A DNA stretch of 64,000 bases from Bacillus tequilensis KCTC 13622 (lineage in GTDB: Bacteria; Bacillota; Bacilli; Bacillales; Bacillaceae): NCBI RefSeq assembly GCF_000507145.1, contig NZ_AYTO01000039.1:1-64000 (forward strand). The letters are read 5' to 3'. The position numbers were made by a program, and so were the translations under genes. Below the pieces are notes generated by a model. It saw nothing but the letters and a program-made list of their open reading frames with translations. It was not told the DNA's origin and did not search any database. Below, piece by piece: positions 8,854 to 18,257 of this stretch; the first letter of the stretch is position 1, and each line of letters opens with the position of its first letter.

Positions 8854-8871
8854 CTCTTTTTTAAAAAATTT

Positions 8872-9630
<759 letters not shown>

Positions 9631-9705
9631 TCATCTCCTTGTAGCGTATAGTTCTTATATTTCCACAAACAATAATGGCAAGAACTTAAAAGGGGGTTTT
9701 CTGTT

Positions 9706-9930
9706 ATGTATGTCGGACGTGATATGAGCGAATTAAACATGGTTTCCAAAGAAGATTGGAAGAACAGTGAACTCGCCTATTTTCATCATGCCTTTCAGCA
9801 AATTATGCCTTATTTGAACGAAGAAGGCCAATCAAAATACCGGGAATTAACGCAAGAAATTGAAGCGCGCGGCGGAATGAAGCGCAATGAAGCGGACTAC
9901 AGCCACGGCACGCGCGTCTCCTACGATTAA
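9706..9930 (+). CDS. yfhS: YfhS, small conserved Bacillus protein
   Basis: A 74-residue hydrophilic protein with a central amphipathic helix and no known domain. It matches YfhS, which sits between the fabL and mutY genes. AAAGGGGG lies upstream of the ATG. The gene is transcribed against both neighbours, and no terminator separates its end from mutY. Its function is not known to me. Confidence 0.8.
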   Translation: MYVGRDMSELNMVSKEDWKNSELAYFHHAFQQIMPYLNEEGQSKYRELTQEIEARGGMKRNEADYSHGTRVSYD

Positions 9931-9936
9931 GAGTGT

Positions 9937-11046
9937 TTACGGAGCAGCCGGATATGCGGCTGCTTCCACTGCCATCTTCCAGATTTTTTGATGTGATACC
10001 GGGAACGCAAATTGTTCGAGCTCTTCTTTCGTCACTCTTTTCAGGTCTTTGGCATCCGACACTTGTTTTACTTTACCGAAAAACACAGAAATATTCCATA
10101 CCAGGTGGGTAAAAACGTGCTCAACAACACCTTGCAGATCACTGATGTCGGCTTGTATCCCATATTCGTTTTCTAAAAATGCAGTGAGCTGTTCACGCTC
10201 GGTTTTGATCCCTTTTTGTGTTTCAAGATTAGGGAATTCCCACAGGTTGGCGAGCAAACCTTTTGACGGCCGTTTGTGTATATACACTTGTCCGTCTTCA
10301 TCAGTCAGTACGATCGCGGCCATTGTTTTAATCCCCGGCTTTTTCTTTTTGCTTTTTACCGGAAGCTCCCTTTCAGTGCCTTCTTCAAATGCCGAGCAAT
10401 GCTGCTGAACTGGGCATAGCAGGCATGACGGTGATTTTGGCGTACAGATCAAGGCTCCAAGCTCCATCAGACCCTGATTAAATTCAGAGGGTTTTTCTTC
10501 GGAAATAAAAGCTCGTATGGCGTCTTCAAAGATCGTTCTCGTTTTTGGTTTGGCGATATCATCCCAAATGGAAAGAATTCTGGACATGACACGCATCACA
10601 TTTCCGTCAACTGCGGGAATCGGTTTATTATAGGCGATGCTGAGCACCGCTCCCTTTGTATAAGGGCCGACTCCTTTTAAACCGCCAAACTGTTTCTCGT
10701 CTGGAGGAACAATCCCTCCGTATTCCTGTTTCACTTCTTTTACAGCGCTTTGCAGGTTTCTGACTCGCGAATAATAGCCGAGCCCTTCCCATGCTTTCAG
10801 CACTTTTTCTTCATCAGCATCAGCGAGCGCTTCCACTGTCGGGAATTGTTCCACAAATCGCAGAAAGTAAGGGATCACTGTCTCTACTCTCGTTTGCTGC
10901 AGCATCACTTCCGATACCCACACTTTATACGGATCCTGGTCCTCTCTCCACGGCAGAACGCGCTGCTCTCGTTCGAACCATGAGATTAAATCATCGCGAA
11001 ATTGCTGTATGTTTTTTTGTTTTAATTTGTCTTCAAGTACGTTCAT
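9937..11046 (-). CDS. mutY: MutY, A/G-specific adenine DNA glycosylase
   Basis: A 369-residue base-excision repair enzyme that removes adenine opposite 8-oxoguanine. Catalytic Glu46 lies in SEVMLQQT and Asp147 in AVDGNV. The helix-hairpin-helix is [12 protein letters not shown] (122-133). The [4Fe-4S] ligands C201, C208, C211 and C217 have the C-x6-C-x2-C-x5-C spacing. The Nudix-like C-terminal domain, which recognises 8-oxoG, covers about 230-360. The start at 11046 has GGGGAG 8 bases upstream. The last residues lie in a GC-rich dyad (about 9943-9968) with no T run. Confidence 0.95.
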   Translation of the reverse strand: MNVLEDKLKQKNIQQFRDDLISWFEREQRVLPWREDQDPYKVWVSEVMLQQTRVETVIPYFLRFVEQFPTVEALADADEEKVLKAWEGLGYYSRVRNLQSAVKEVKQEYGGIVPPDEKQFGGLKGVGPYTKGAVLSIAYNKPIPAVDGNVMRVMSRILSIWDDIAKPKTRTIFEDAIRAFISEEKPSEFNQGLMELGALICTPKSPSCLLCPVQQHCSAFEEGTERELPVKSKKKKPGIKTMAAIVLTDEDGQVYIHKRPSKGLLANLWEFPNLETQKGIKTEREQLTAFLENEYGIQADISDLQGVVEHVFTHLVWNISVFFGKVKQVSDAKDLKRVTKEELEQFAFPVSHQKIWKMAVEAAAYPAAP

Positions 11047-11264
11047 ATGTGTTTCTCCCCAGTCTTTTGCGCCCTGCTTTTCTTTAGACTGTTTTTTGTT
11101 GTACACTAAGGGCACAGTACGATAATATGTTACATTAAATAAAAGTAAAGAAAAAGCGGAAACATATGAGAACGATTGAATCGGTTTAAAAATGGGGTAT
11201 ATGAAAACGGGGAATATCTTACAAAAGTGAATGTGCAGGACACAACCCTGCAAGGAGGTCACCT

Positions 11265-12248
11265 ATGGATACGGGCACACATGTCGTGATGGGCATCGCG
11301 CTTGGCGGCATTGCAACACTGGACCCTGTTGTCGGATCAGATCCGGCAATGGCTCACGCTATTATGATCGCCACGCTTGCGGGCTCTCAGGCTCCGGATA
11401 TTGATACTGTGTTAAAGCTTAAAAATAATGCTGTTTATATAAGAAATCACAGAGGATTCACCCATTCCATTCCCGCCGTTTTGTTTTGGTCTGTCATCAT
11501 TCCGGCAATTCTGTATTTATTTTACCCGCAGGCCAATTTTCTGCATCTGTGGCTGTGGACACTGCTGGCAGTCGTGCTGCATGTCTTTGTTGATATCTTT
11601 AACGCATACGGAACACAAGCCATCCGGCCGTTTTCGAAAAAATGGGTCGCTCTCGGTCTGATCAATACGTTTGATCCGTTTATTTTTATCAGCCATCTGG
11701 CGGCTATCGCGATTTGGTATGCGGGCGGCAATCCCGGCATCACGTTTCTCAGCTTATATATCATATTGGCAGGCTATTATTTGGTACGCCTGATCATGCA
11801 GCTGAGAATCAAACGGAAGCTTCATGAGATGATCCATGATGAGATCGAAAGCATTATCATTTCTCCAACGATGAAATTCAGGCAGTGGAGGATCGCCGTG
11901 ACGACAGCACATGCTTTCTATGTAGGAAGAAGCATGGAAGGCCATGTAGTCATTCTCGATACATTTAATCGGGTGCCTGTTCCTGAAACTGACGTGATGC
12001 ATGCAGCAAAGCAGGATGATAACATCGCGGCGTTTCTGTCATTTTCTCCGGTGTACCGGTGGGAAGTGGATACGTTTAAAGATCATTATGAGGTGAGATT
12101 CATTGACCTGCGTTATCGGAGCAAAGGCCATTATCCGTTTGTCGCCATCGTTCATATCGGCCATGATCTCACGATTCGGTCGTCTTATACAGGATGGATA
12201 TTCAGCGAAGAAAAGCTTCAGAAAAAATTAAAGCTCGGCTCTGTTTAG
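11265..12248 (+). CDS. yfhP: YfhP, membrane-bound metal-dependent hydrolase-like protein
   Basis: A 327-residue protein of the YdjM (DUF457) group. The first 35 residues hold DTGTHVVMGIALGG, whose histidine is one of the conserved metal-type ligands; further histidines are in HRGFTHS and HVFVDIFNAYG. About five hydrophobic segments occupy residues 60-175, and a soluble domain follows. I recall a report that B. subtilis YfhP affects expression of the neighbouring yfhQ/yfhR/sspE genes, though no DNA-binding domain is visible. AAGGAGGT precedes the ATG. Its stop codon lies in the loop of a terminator-like hairpin. Confidence 0.86.
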   Translation: MDTGTHVVMGIALGGIATLDPVVGSDPAMAHAIMIATLAGSQAPDIDTVLKLKNNAVYIRNHRGFTHSIPAVLFWSVIIPAILYLFYPQANFLHLWLWTLLAVVLHVFVDIFNAYGTQAIRPFSKKWVALGLINTFDPFIFISHLAAIAIWYAGGNPGITFLSLYIILAGYYLVRLIMQLRIKRKLHEMIHDEIESIIISPTMKFRQWRIAVTTAHAFYVGRSMEGHVVILDTFNRVPVPETDVMHAAKQDDNIAAFLSFSPVYRWEVDTFKDHYEVRFIDLRYRSKGHYPFVAIVHIGHDLTIRSSYTGWIFSEEKLQKKLKLGSV

Positions 12249-12258
12249 AGCCGGGCTT
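12232..12258 (+). terminator. Terminator hairpin copy 1, without T run
   Basis: GCTCGGCTCT (12233-12242) pairs with AGAGCCGGGC (12247-12256), a 10-bp stem with a 4-base loop. The next bases are TTAGATTG rather than a T run, so it should terminate poorly. It is almost the same sequence as copy 2 at 12435-12466. Confidence 0.75.
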
Positions 12259-12435
12259 AGATTGTTGTCAAAATCCTAAAACTTTTCATTTTAGGATTTT
12301 GACATCTTCTTCTCAGCGTGATTGAAAACCCTTGAAGTCTAGGAGGGATGAGCATTGGAGCGGAGCGAATGTTATCATTCGTGAGCACCAACGCGCAGGC
12401 CCGACAACGAATGCGAGGGTTTGTCGACACGCTGA
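12259..12435. ncRNA. Structured intergenic element, ~180 bp
   Basis: A compact set of nested dyads. First comes a perfect 16-bp hairpin (12266-12281 with 12289-12304). A second domain is closed by TCAGCGTG (12313-12320) with CACGCTGA (12428-12435), continues with a 9-bp helix (12326-12334 with 12414-12422, one G-T pair), and contains an inner hairpin around GCGAATGTTATCATTCGT (12364-12381). No open reading frame of note. It resembles the dispersed ~190-bp intergenic repeat I recall from the B. subtilis genome paper. Strand and function are undecided. Confidence 0.6.
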
Positions 12436-12466
12436 GCTCGGCTATATTTAGAGCCGGGCTTTTTTT
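12435..12466 (+). terminator. Terminator hairpin copy 2, with T run
   Basis: AGCTCGGCTAT...AGAGCCGGGCT followed by seven Ts. It repeats copy 1 203 bases further on and is the functional plus-strand terminator. It also contains the yfhO stop codon on the minus strand. Confidence 0.85.
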
Positions 12467-15030
12467 CGTCTTATATATAAAACAGCAAGCAGCAGACTGA
12501 CGAGAGATATGAGTGCCGATATTTTAAAGTATGGCGGATAGTAGACCAGTTCAATGTGATTGTCTCCCTTTTGCGCCTTAAAGCCTATGAAAGCATAGTC
12601 CGCTTTTTCGATCGTCTGTGTTTTTCCGTTGATCTTCAGCTCCCAGCCTTTTTCATAAGGGATTGGAAGCATGATGTACTTGTCTTTTGAAAGATGATAG
12701 GAAAATGTCAGCTTATTTTTATCCCATTTCAGATTGTCTGCTTTATCTGTTTTGTTTCGCTGCACTGCGCTTTTCAGCGTTTTGTAGTTTTCTTCATAAA
12801 GCGCTATGTTTTTCAGCTCATACGTTCCTTTCGGAAGCTTGATTGAGATATCGTCTGATTGAGGCACTCTGACCGTTATATCATTTACTCCGGTTTTATA
12901 AATCGATTTGTTCGATTTCCTCGTTGTGACATAATCATTAACCTTTAACGTAAATCCTTTATCTTTTGCTTTGCTTTTCAAATAAAAGCTGACATAGTAG
13001 TCTCCCGGAGCGGATGAGGCATGTTTCGGGGTGATGATCAGTTCTCCTCCGTTTTCTCCAGTCACAGTGAGCAGTCCGTTTTGATAATCGGCATGTTTTG
13101 CGGTGATGTCCGACTCGGCCATGAGATTGGCCAGTTTTGGCGCCTGCTCGGTTTTCCCCGTTGCATCTGCTAATACAATTCCTTTCAGCATTGCCTGTTC
13201 TTTCGCAACAGCGGGCAATTTGTCCAGCTCGCTTTCGCTGTATACGGCCTCGGCTGTCTTGACGAAAGGAAGCATGTATTGATTTTTGTAAACTGCATAA
13301 TGCTCCGATTCTACATCCTTTTTGAAGCCGTATGGCACGTTGGCTTCGTTTGTTTTTTCCGTCATGTAATATTTGCCGTAAAGCAGACTGTATACATTCG
13401 CCCTGTCTCCCAATGACGCATAACGGCTGACGCTTTCCCTCCCCATATCGATATTCAGATCATTCCAATAGAAGGTCAGCAAATGCTGGTTTAAAATGCT
13501 TGAATAGGCGCTGAATCCATTAAATCCGTAAATGATTGGCGTATTATTGAAGACTCCGTTCATCCAGTCAATTCTCATGAGCGGATCATCGTCTTTCTTC
13601 TGTAAACGCCTGATGAGCTCAGATGATTCTTGCCCTTTGTATTCCTCACCCGTGAGATATGCTTTTGTTACACTGTCCAGATCGCCTCCTTCTGAGAGCG
13701 CGTATTTTTGATAAATATTGGCGACAAAAAGCGAAGAAAGAATGATCACACCGTACACAGCCGCTTTTGCCCGTTTTTTCGTGAAGGCTGCAGCAAATAA
13801 GGCGGCGATTGTCAGGAATAAGAGCAATAAGATGCTTTCATTCGCAGGCTTCCATATATCCAGCTCATACCTTTGGATATGATACAAGTAAAGAAGCAGG
13901 ACAACAGCTATGGCCGGGAGCAGCTCTTTCCATTTCAGTTCAGACAGCTGTGACAGACCCGCCGCAGCTGCTCCCGCAATGGTAAAGGCCAGAACATATT
14001 CAAACCGGTTTTGCGGAGCGGAAAAGCCGTTAAATGCGCTGGCCGCATACGGGCTGAAATGAAAAAGAATAAACAGCAGGCTCAATCCGGCAAAGAGACG
14101 AAACACGCGGTTTTTGTAAAAAGAAACAATAAACAAAAACAGCAGAAAGGCGGCCGGCACAATGATGATCCGGCTTGAAAATAAGATATTATCATCGAAA
14201 TTCAGCCACTCTATTTTCTGGCTGTACGGGGGGCGCAGGTTGTTTAAATAACCGTATACCACTGGCACAAACGCCGCCGCACTGATTCCGAAAGAAATGA
14301 TCCCTGACACCAAAAACATTCTGAGTTGGATCCATCTCTTCTCTTCATGGTTTTCCAGTCGAATCAGCCATCTGAACAGTACATAGAGCCCAATGAATAT
14401 AAGGTTTATATATGCAAAGTAAAAATTGTTGATTAACGTCAGCGAACACGCGACGATAAACCATGCCGGACGCCGCTCTCTCATGATTTTTTCCGCTCCG
14501 AGCACAAGCAGCGGAAGCCAAATCATTGTATCGGTAAAGAATTCCCAATACGCTTCGTGGCGGAAATAAATGATCGAGGCACCGTATAATACGGCTCCCG
14601 TAAACGACGCCGCTCTGTGTTTAAGAAGATAGTGAAAAACAGAAGCAGCAGTAAAAATGATCAGACTCAGTTTGAAAATACTGATAAAAACAGCTGACTC
14701 CGCCCAAAAAAGCGCATCCGCTTCTCCGATCAGCTGAATGGCTTGAAGCAGCCAGACGGCGGCGGATACCGCAAGAAAAAGAAAGGAAGCAGAAAAATAA
14801 TAGCCGAGCTGACTGTATGTACCGCCTCCGAGTCCGAATGAATAATTGTAGAAAAAATTACCGTGTGTATATTGGTCAAATAATAATTTTTTAAAGACGA
14901 TCATTTGCGCAAGCCCGTCACCCGGACCTGTCATATATCTGCCGTCCGCCCATTCTTTCACAAAAAAAGCGTGTGCCAGAACGGATACGAGCAGGCTGGC
15001 CGCATAGATCATGACATATTTTCTTTTCAT
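12448..15030 (-). CDS. yfhO: YfhO, multi-membrane GT-C type glycosyltransferase for lipoteichoic acid
   Basis: An 860-residue membrane protein with about 13 hydrophobic segments in residues 5-440, a large extracytoplasmic domain (about 450-825) and a last membrane segment at the C-terminus (835-855). YfhO family proteins are GT-C type transferases; in B. subtilis YfhO is reported to act with CsbB to add GlcNAc to lipoteichoic acid outside the membrane. An early acidic residue lies in the first outer loop (MTGPGDGLAQ). GGAGAAG precedes the ATG. It lies directly downstream of csbB, separated by an intrinsic terminator-like hairpin. Confidence 0.9.
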   Translation of the reverse strand: MKRKYVMIYAASLLVSVLAHAFFVKEWADGRYMTGPGDGLAQMIVFKKLLFDQYTHGNFFYNYSFGLGGGTYSQLGYYFSASFLFLAVSAAVWLLQAIQLIGEADALFWAESAVFISIFKLSLIIFTAASVFHYLLKHRAASFTGAVLYGASIIYFRHEAYWEFFTDTMIWLPLLVLGAEKIMRERRPAWFIVACSLTLINNFYFAYINLIFIGLYVLFRWLIRLENHEEKRWIQLRMFLVSGIISFGISAAAFVPVVYGYLNNLRPPYSQKIEWLNFDDNILFSSRIIIVPAAFLLFLFIVSFYKNRVFRLFAGLSLLFILFHFSPYAASAFNGFSAPQNRFEYVLAFTIAGAAAAGLSQLSELKWKELLPAIAVVLLLYLYHIQRYELDIWKPANESILLLLFLTIAALFAAAFTKKRAKAAVYGVIILSSLFVANIYQKYALSEGGDLDSVTKAYLTGEEYKGQESSELIRRLQKKDDDPLMRIDWMNGVFNNTPIIYGFNGFSAYSSILNQHLLTFYWNDLNIDMGRESVSRYASLGDRANVYSLLYGKYYMTEKTNEANVPYGFKKDVESEHYAVYKNQYMLPFVKTAEAVYSESELDKLPAVAKEQAMLKGIVLADATGKTEQAPKLANLMAESDITAKHADYQNGLLTVTGENGGELIITPKHASSAPGDYYVSFYLKSKAKDKGFTLKVNDYVTTRKSNKSIYKTGVNDITVRVPQSDDISIKLPKGTYELKNIALYEENYKTLKSAVQRNKTDKADNLKWDKNKLTFSYHLSKDKYIMLPIPYEKGWELKINGKTQTIEKADYAFIGFKAQKGDNHIELVYYPPYFKISALISLVSLLLAVLYIRRKKARL

Positions 15031-15068
15031 ATAACTTCTCCAGTCTTGCCGTTAAAATGGTAGACACG

Positions 15069-15108
15069 CAAAAAAAGCACTGCCAATGGCGCTTGGTGAT
15101 TTCAGTGC
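15069..15108 (-). terminator. Hairpin terminator between csbB and yfhO
   Basis: On the minus strand GCACTG/CAGTGC (15077-15082 with 15103-15108) and an inner CCAA/TTGG helix are followed by seven Ts. The csbB stop codon lies in the stem. Expression of yfhO from the csbB promoters would need read-through. Confidence 0.82.
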
Positions 15109-16091
15109 ATTTTTGTCAGACGCCGCATGTTTTCCAATTCGTTCGTTTCAGGCAGGTCTTTGTTCGGGATATTCGCTTCTTTAATCAAATAATGCGGGCG
15201 TTTTTTTGTTTCATAATAGATACGGCCGATATATTCGCCTATGATTCCGAGGCTTAACAGCTGTACTCCGCCGAGAAATAACACCGCCGAGATAATGGTG
15301 AAATATCCGGGCACAGAAATGCCGTTAGTCAGAATTTTAACGAATGTGGCAATGATATAAATAATGGAAAGCAGCAGGATGAAAATGCCTGTGTAAAAAC
15401 ATATTCTCAGCGGTTTATGATTAAATGAAACGACGCCGTCCATTCCGTAGTTAAACAGACTGCTGAACGACCATTTGGATGTGCCGTTTTTTCGTTCTAC
15501 ATTTTCATAAAATACAATTTTCTGATCGAAGCCAATCCAGCAAAACAAGCCTTTTGAGAAACGGTTGCCTTCACTCAGCTTCAAAAGGGCGTTGACAGCT
15601 TGCCGGCTTAACAGCCGAAAATCTCCGACACCGTCACGCAAATCAACCTCCACCGCTTTATTGATGAACTTGTAATACATAGATGACAGGAGTGAGCGGA
15701 CAGGGCTGTCTCCTTTTCGGTTCCTTTGAGCAATGACTTGATCATAGCCTTCTTCGTAGCCTTTGATAAATTCCTTCAGCAAATAAGTCGGATGCTGCAG
15801 ATCGGCGTCCATTACAATAACCGCCTCGCCTTGAACATGCTCAAAGCCGGCCAGAATCGCGGCTTCTTTTCCGAAGTTTCGAGAAAAAGATATGTATTTT
15901 ACCCGGCTGTATTCGGCTGCCAAGTCTTTGATCTGCTGAAGCGTGTCATCAACACTTCCGTCATTTATGAAGAATATTTCATAGTCATAATGAATGCTTT
16001 TGAATTCCTTTTCCAAAGATTCATGAATGAGTTTGACATTATACCCTTCATTGTAAGACGGGATAATAATCGAGATTAATCCTTGCTTCAT
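15102..16091 (-). CDS. csbB: CsbB, undecaprenyl-phosphate glycosyltransferase
   Basis: A 329-residue GT2 enzyme of the DPM1/GtrB type. The GT-A domain (residues 1-225) carries IIPSYNEG, the metal-binding VMDADLQHP and the ISFSRNFGKEAA motif; two membrane helices follow (about 232-255 and 268-292). B. subtilis CsbB makes undecaprenyl-phosphate-GlcNAc, the lipid donor used by YfhO. The name refers to control by sigma-B; overlapping sigma-X and sigma-B elements are present upstream. GAAGGTG lies 5 bases before the ATG. Confidence 0.94.
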   Translation of the reverse strand: MKQGLISIIIPSYNEGYNVKLIHESLEKEFKSIHYDYEIFFINDGSVDDTLQQIKDLAAEYSRVKYISFSRNFGKEAAILAGFEHVQGEAVIVMDADLQHPTYLLKEFIKGYEEGYDQVIAQRNRKGDSPVRSLLSSMYYKFINKAVEVDLRDGVGDFRLLSRQAVNALLKLSEGNRFSKGLFCWIGFDQKIVFYENVERKNGTSKWSFSSLFNYGMDGVVSFNHKPLRICFYTGIFILLLSIIYIIATFVKILTNGISVPGYFTIISAVLFLGGVQLLSLGIIGEYIGRIYYETKKRPHYLIKEANIPNKDLPETNELENMRRLTKMH

Positions 16092-16164
16092 TAAGGCACC
16101 TTCTTTTTATTATTCTTTTTTAAGTATTGCCTTAGGGGAGTTTTGCACAAATCTTCAGTAAGGC

Positions 16165-16206
16165 TATTCCTTTTTTTAAAGTCGTTTAAACCTGTTTTTT
16201 GTTACA
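16165..16206 (-). promoter_or_regulatory. csbB dual promoter: sigma-X and sigma-B
   Basis: On the minus strand, sigma-X: TGTAAC (16201-16206), 16 bases, CGAC (16181-16184). Sigma-B: GTTTAA (16186-16191), 15 bases, GGAATA (16165-16170), a weaker -10. The sigma-B -35 lies immediately upstream of the sigma-X -10, so the two overlap. Both agree with known control of csbB. Confidence 0.85.
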
Positions 16207-16281
16207 TTTTTATGGTGAAACATTCACGATTTTTAATGTTATTTTGTCATGTTTAAAACAGACTATGAAAAAAACACACAG

Positions 16282-16305
16282 AAAAAGTCTGCCATTATGA
16301 CAGAC
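16282..16305 (-). terminator. yfhM terminator
   Basis: GTCTG (16287-16291) pairs with CAGAC (16301-16305); minus-strand Ts follow at 16282-16286. The stem is short. Confidence 0.65.
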
Positions 16306-16326
16306 GGATTGTAACTAAAACCTGAC

Positions 16327-17187
16327 TTATTCGTTTGTAAGATATTCTAAAATCAGATGATTGACGATGGCTGGCTTTTCATGGTTAATCCAATGGGAGG
16401 CTTCATCAACAAAAATGAGATGTCCATTCGGGCAATGCCTTTCCGTCTCTTTCGCAAGCTTTCTGCTTAAAAAGCGGTCTTCCATTCCCCAGATCATCCG
16501 GTAGGGTGCTGTTTCGCAAGTGGTTTTCTCTGCACGGCTGCCTTTTCTGAGGGCTCTGTACCAGTTCAGCATAGCTGTCAGGGCACCGGGCTGTTTCCAC
16601 GCTTCTTTGTATCTGCTGACATCCTCTGACGTAAAAAGCTCAGGACGGGATGATAATCCAATCGCCTTGTCTAAAGTTTCATAATCATTTTCCTTTAGCG
16701 AGGCCTCCGGTACATCAGGCAGCTGGAAGAATGCGATATACGAGCTTTTCAGCCATTGCGGCGGATAAATCGGCGTTACGGTTTTCATGATGTGCGGGTG
16801 CGGAATGTTGATGGCGATCAGCTTTTCAACATATTCCGGGCTTGTTGAAGCCAAATGCCATGCGACTGCCCCTCCCCAGTCATGCCCGATGACAATTGCT
16901 TTTTCATCAGTGAACTGCGTAATCAGCCCGATGATATCATCTCTTAATGTATCAATCCGATATGCATCAATTCCGTCCGGTTTGTCACTGAGATTGTAGC
17001 CCCGCTGGTCGGGAGCAATCACCCGGTAACCCGCATCGGCGAGCGGTTTGATTTGATTTTTCCAGCCGTACCAAAACTCAGGAAACCCATGGAGCAACAC
17101 AAGCAACGGGCCATCCTCCGGTCCTGCGGCTGCAACGTGGAGCGTGATTCCGTTTGTTTTGACAAACTGGCATTTAACTCCGTCCAC
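16327..17187 (-). CDS. yfhM: YfhM, alpha/beta hydrolase, epoxide hydrolase-like stress protein
   Basis: A 286-residue alpha/beta hydrolase. The oxyanion motif is HGFPEFWYGW (about 34-43), the nucleophile elbow is GHDWGG with Asp as nucleophile (the epoxide hydrolase/haloalkane dehalogenase type), and the C-terminal histidine is in DEASHWINHE. The natural substrate is unknown. It starts at GTG 17187 after AAGGAGGAG and overlaps the end of yfhL by 14 bases, so it is the last gene of a yfhK-yfhL-yfhM unit, which is sigma-B controlled in B. subtilis. Confidence 0.9.
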   Translation of the reverse strand: MDGVKCQFVKTNGITLHVAAAGPEDGPLLVLLHGFPEFWYGWKNQIKPLADAGYRVIAPDQRGYNLSDKPDGIDAYRIDTLRDDIIGLITQFTDEKAIVIGHDWGGAVAWHLASTSPEYVEKLIAINIPHPHIMKTVTPIYPPQWLKSSYIAFFQLPDVPEASLKENDYETLDKAIGLSSRPELFTSEDVSRYKEAWKQPGALTAMLNWYRALRKGSRAEKTTCETAPYRMIWGMEDRFLSRKLAKETERHCPNGHLIFVDEASHWINHEKPAIVNHLILEYLTNE

Positions 17188-17506
17188 TTCTATCTCCTCC
17201 TTGATTGCGCGTCATGTTTTTCAGCCTTTTCTCCGTCAGCATAAACGTAATGACACAGGCGGCAAGCAGCAGGATGAGCTGAAGAATGATCAAGTTTGAC
17301 TTCAGCAGCAAACCAAATGCCGCAATCACCAAGCCTGACAGGATCATCAATGATGCACTATAATTGTTCGCTTCATTCCATAATCTTTGATCTGACATTG
17401 AGCGTTTCGTTCTGTATCCGTATACACTGTTGATGGATGTGGGAGGAAACAGTTTGATCAATATACCTGCAATGACCAAGATCCCTCCGCCGACTATACC
17501 TGCCAT
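17174..17506 (-). CDS. yfhL: YfhL, SdpI-like membrane protein
   Basis: A 110-residue protein with three hydrophobic segments (about 3-18, 50-68 and 72-92). The first is followed by PPTSINSVYGYRTKRSM and QRLWNEAN, the hallmark of the SdpI/YhfL signal family, whose founder gives immunity against the killing factor SdpC. YfhL is described as an SdpC-resistance paralogue. GAGGAGATGAT precedes ATG 17506; the longer open frame has no ribosome binding site. It overlaps yfhM. Confidence 0.87.
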   Translation of the reverse strand: MAGIVGGGILVIAGILIKLFPPTSINSVYGYRTKRSMSDQRLWNEANNYSASLMILSGLVIAAFGLLLKSNLIILQLILLLAACVITFMLTEKRLKNMTRNQGGDRSGRS

Positions 17507-17591
17507 ATCATCATCTCCTCTCTCATTGTTACGTACGGAAAGAAGAAATGTTTCATGCATAGGCAAAAAGACAAGCCTCAGCCTGCCTTAT

Positions 17592-18110
17592 TTATCGTGA
17601 TTGCAAGTCCTTTGTCTTGATATAGCCCTTCACTCCGCCATCATCCACGAACGCCCAAGTGAAGTCAAAGCCGCCGTTTTTACTGAATCCCCACCCAAGT
17701 AATGTTACCTCTGTTCCTGAGGAGAGCTGTTTGGCTTTTCCATTTTCAGGTGTCGGTGCATAAAAAGCTGTCTGTTTTGCTGTTTTCGCTTGGCTTGCGG
17801 TTTTCATTAAGAAGTGTGTTGAAATATATGCTTTTTTTCCTTTGAAGTGAATCTGAGCCCAGTCGTCATTTGCAAATCCGTTGACTGTGATTTTTTGTTC
17901 TGACGATAAAGTGCCGAGAATGTCACCTTTATGATTTGGTTCAGTCCGGACATTCAGCTTTCCTGCTTTTATGATGTAAGTATCAGATGATGGCATACTG
18001 GCAGATATGTCGTGAAGGGGTGCAGCTTGTGCTGCGGGAGCGGAATAAAGTGCTGATAAACCCAGGCCTGCGGCAGCTGTTAAAGCGAGCATTACTTGTT
18101 TCTTTTTCAT
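17592..18110 (-). CDS. yfhK: YfhK, secreted SH3-domain stress protein
   Basis: A 172-residue exported protein. The signal peptide (about 1-30, KKKQ then a hydrophobic stretch) ends with AAQA, a type I cleavage site. Two bacterial SH3-like (SH3b) domains follow, about residues 44-103 (GKLNVRTEPN) and 112-170. Such domains bind cell wall. It heads the yfhKLM unit behind a sigma-B type promoter. There is no lipobox and no catalytic domain. Confidence 0.9.
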   Translation of the reverse strand: MKKKQVMLALTAAAGLGLSALYSAPAAQAAPLHDISASMPSSDTYIIKAGKLNVRTEPNHKGDILGTLSSEQKITVNGFANDDWAQIHFKGKKAYISTHFLMKTASQAKTAKQTAFYAPTPENGKAKQLSSGTEVTLLGWGFSKNGGFDFTWAFVDDGGVKGYIKTKDLQSR

Positions 18111-18148
18111 CTAAAGCTCCTCCTCGCATTTGACAAGATATAAGTGGT

Positions 18149-18175
18149 ATTCCCTGATCTACCGGCTGGCGAAAC
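18149..18175 (-). promoter_or_regulatory. yfhK promoter (sigma-B type)
   Basis: On the minus strand GTTTCG (18170-18175), 15 bases, GGGAAT (18149-18154). The -10 is a full match to GGGwAw; the -35 matches GTTTAA at four of six positions. Confidence 0.75.
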
Positions 18176-18222
18176 CCTGTTTTTTTATTTTTCTTGCCTG
18201 TTAAGGTAATTTTAAGAAAATG

Positions 18223-18257
18223 AAAAAACCTGCCGGTCGATAACGGCAGATTTTTTT
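18223..18257 (-). terminator. yfhJ terminator
   Basis: CTGCCG (18230-18235) pairs with CGGCAG (18244-18249), with a six-T run on the minus strand at 18223-18228. It separates yfhJ from yfhK downstream. Confidence 0.85.

Noticed and set aside
9940-9970. GC-rich dyad at the mutY end as a terminator
   Set aside because: No T run follows on the minus strand; it is coding sequence for the last residues.
12259-12435. Intergenic element as an insertion sequence or MITE with transposase ends
   Set aside because: There is no transposase frame; the flanking duplication is a terminator hairpin, and the inner dyads are not terminal inverted repeats of the whole unit, so mobility is unproven.
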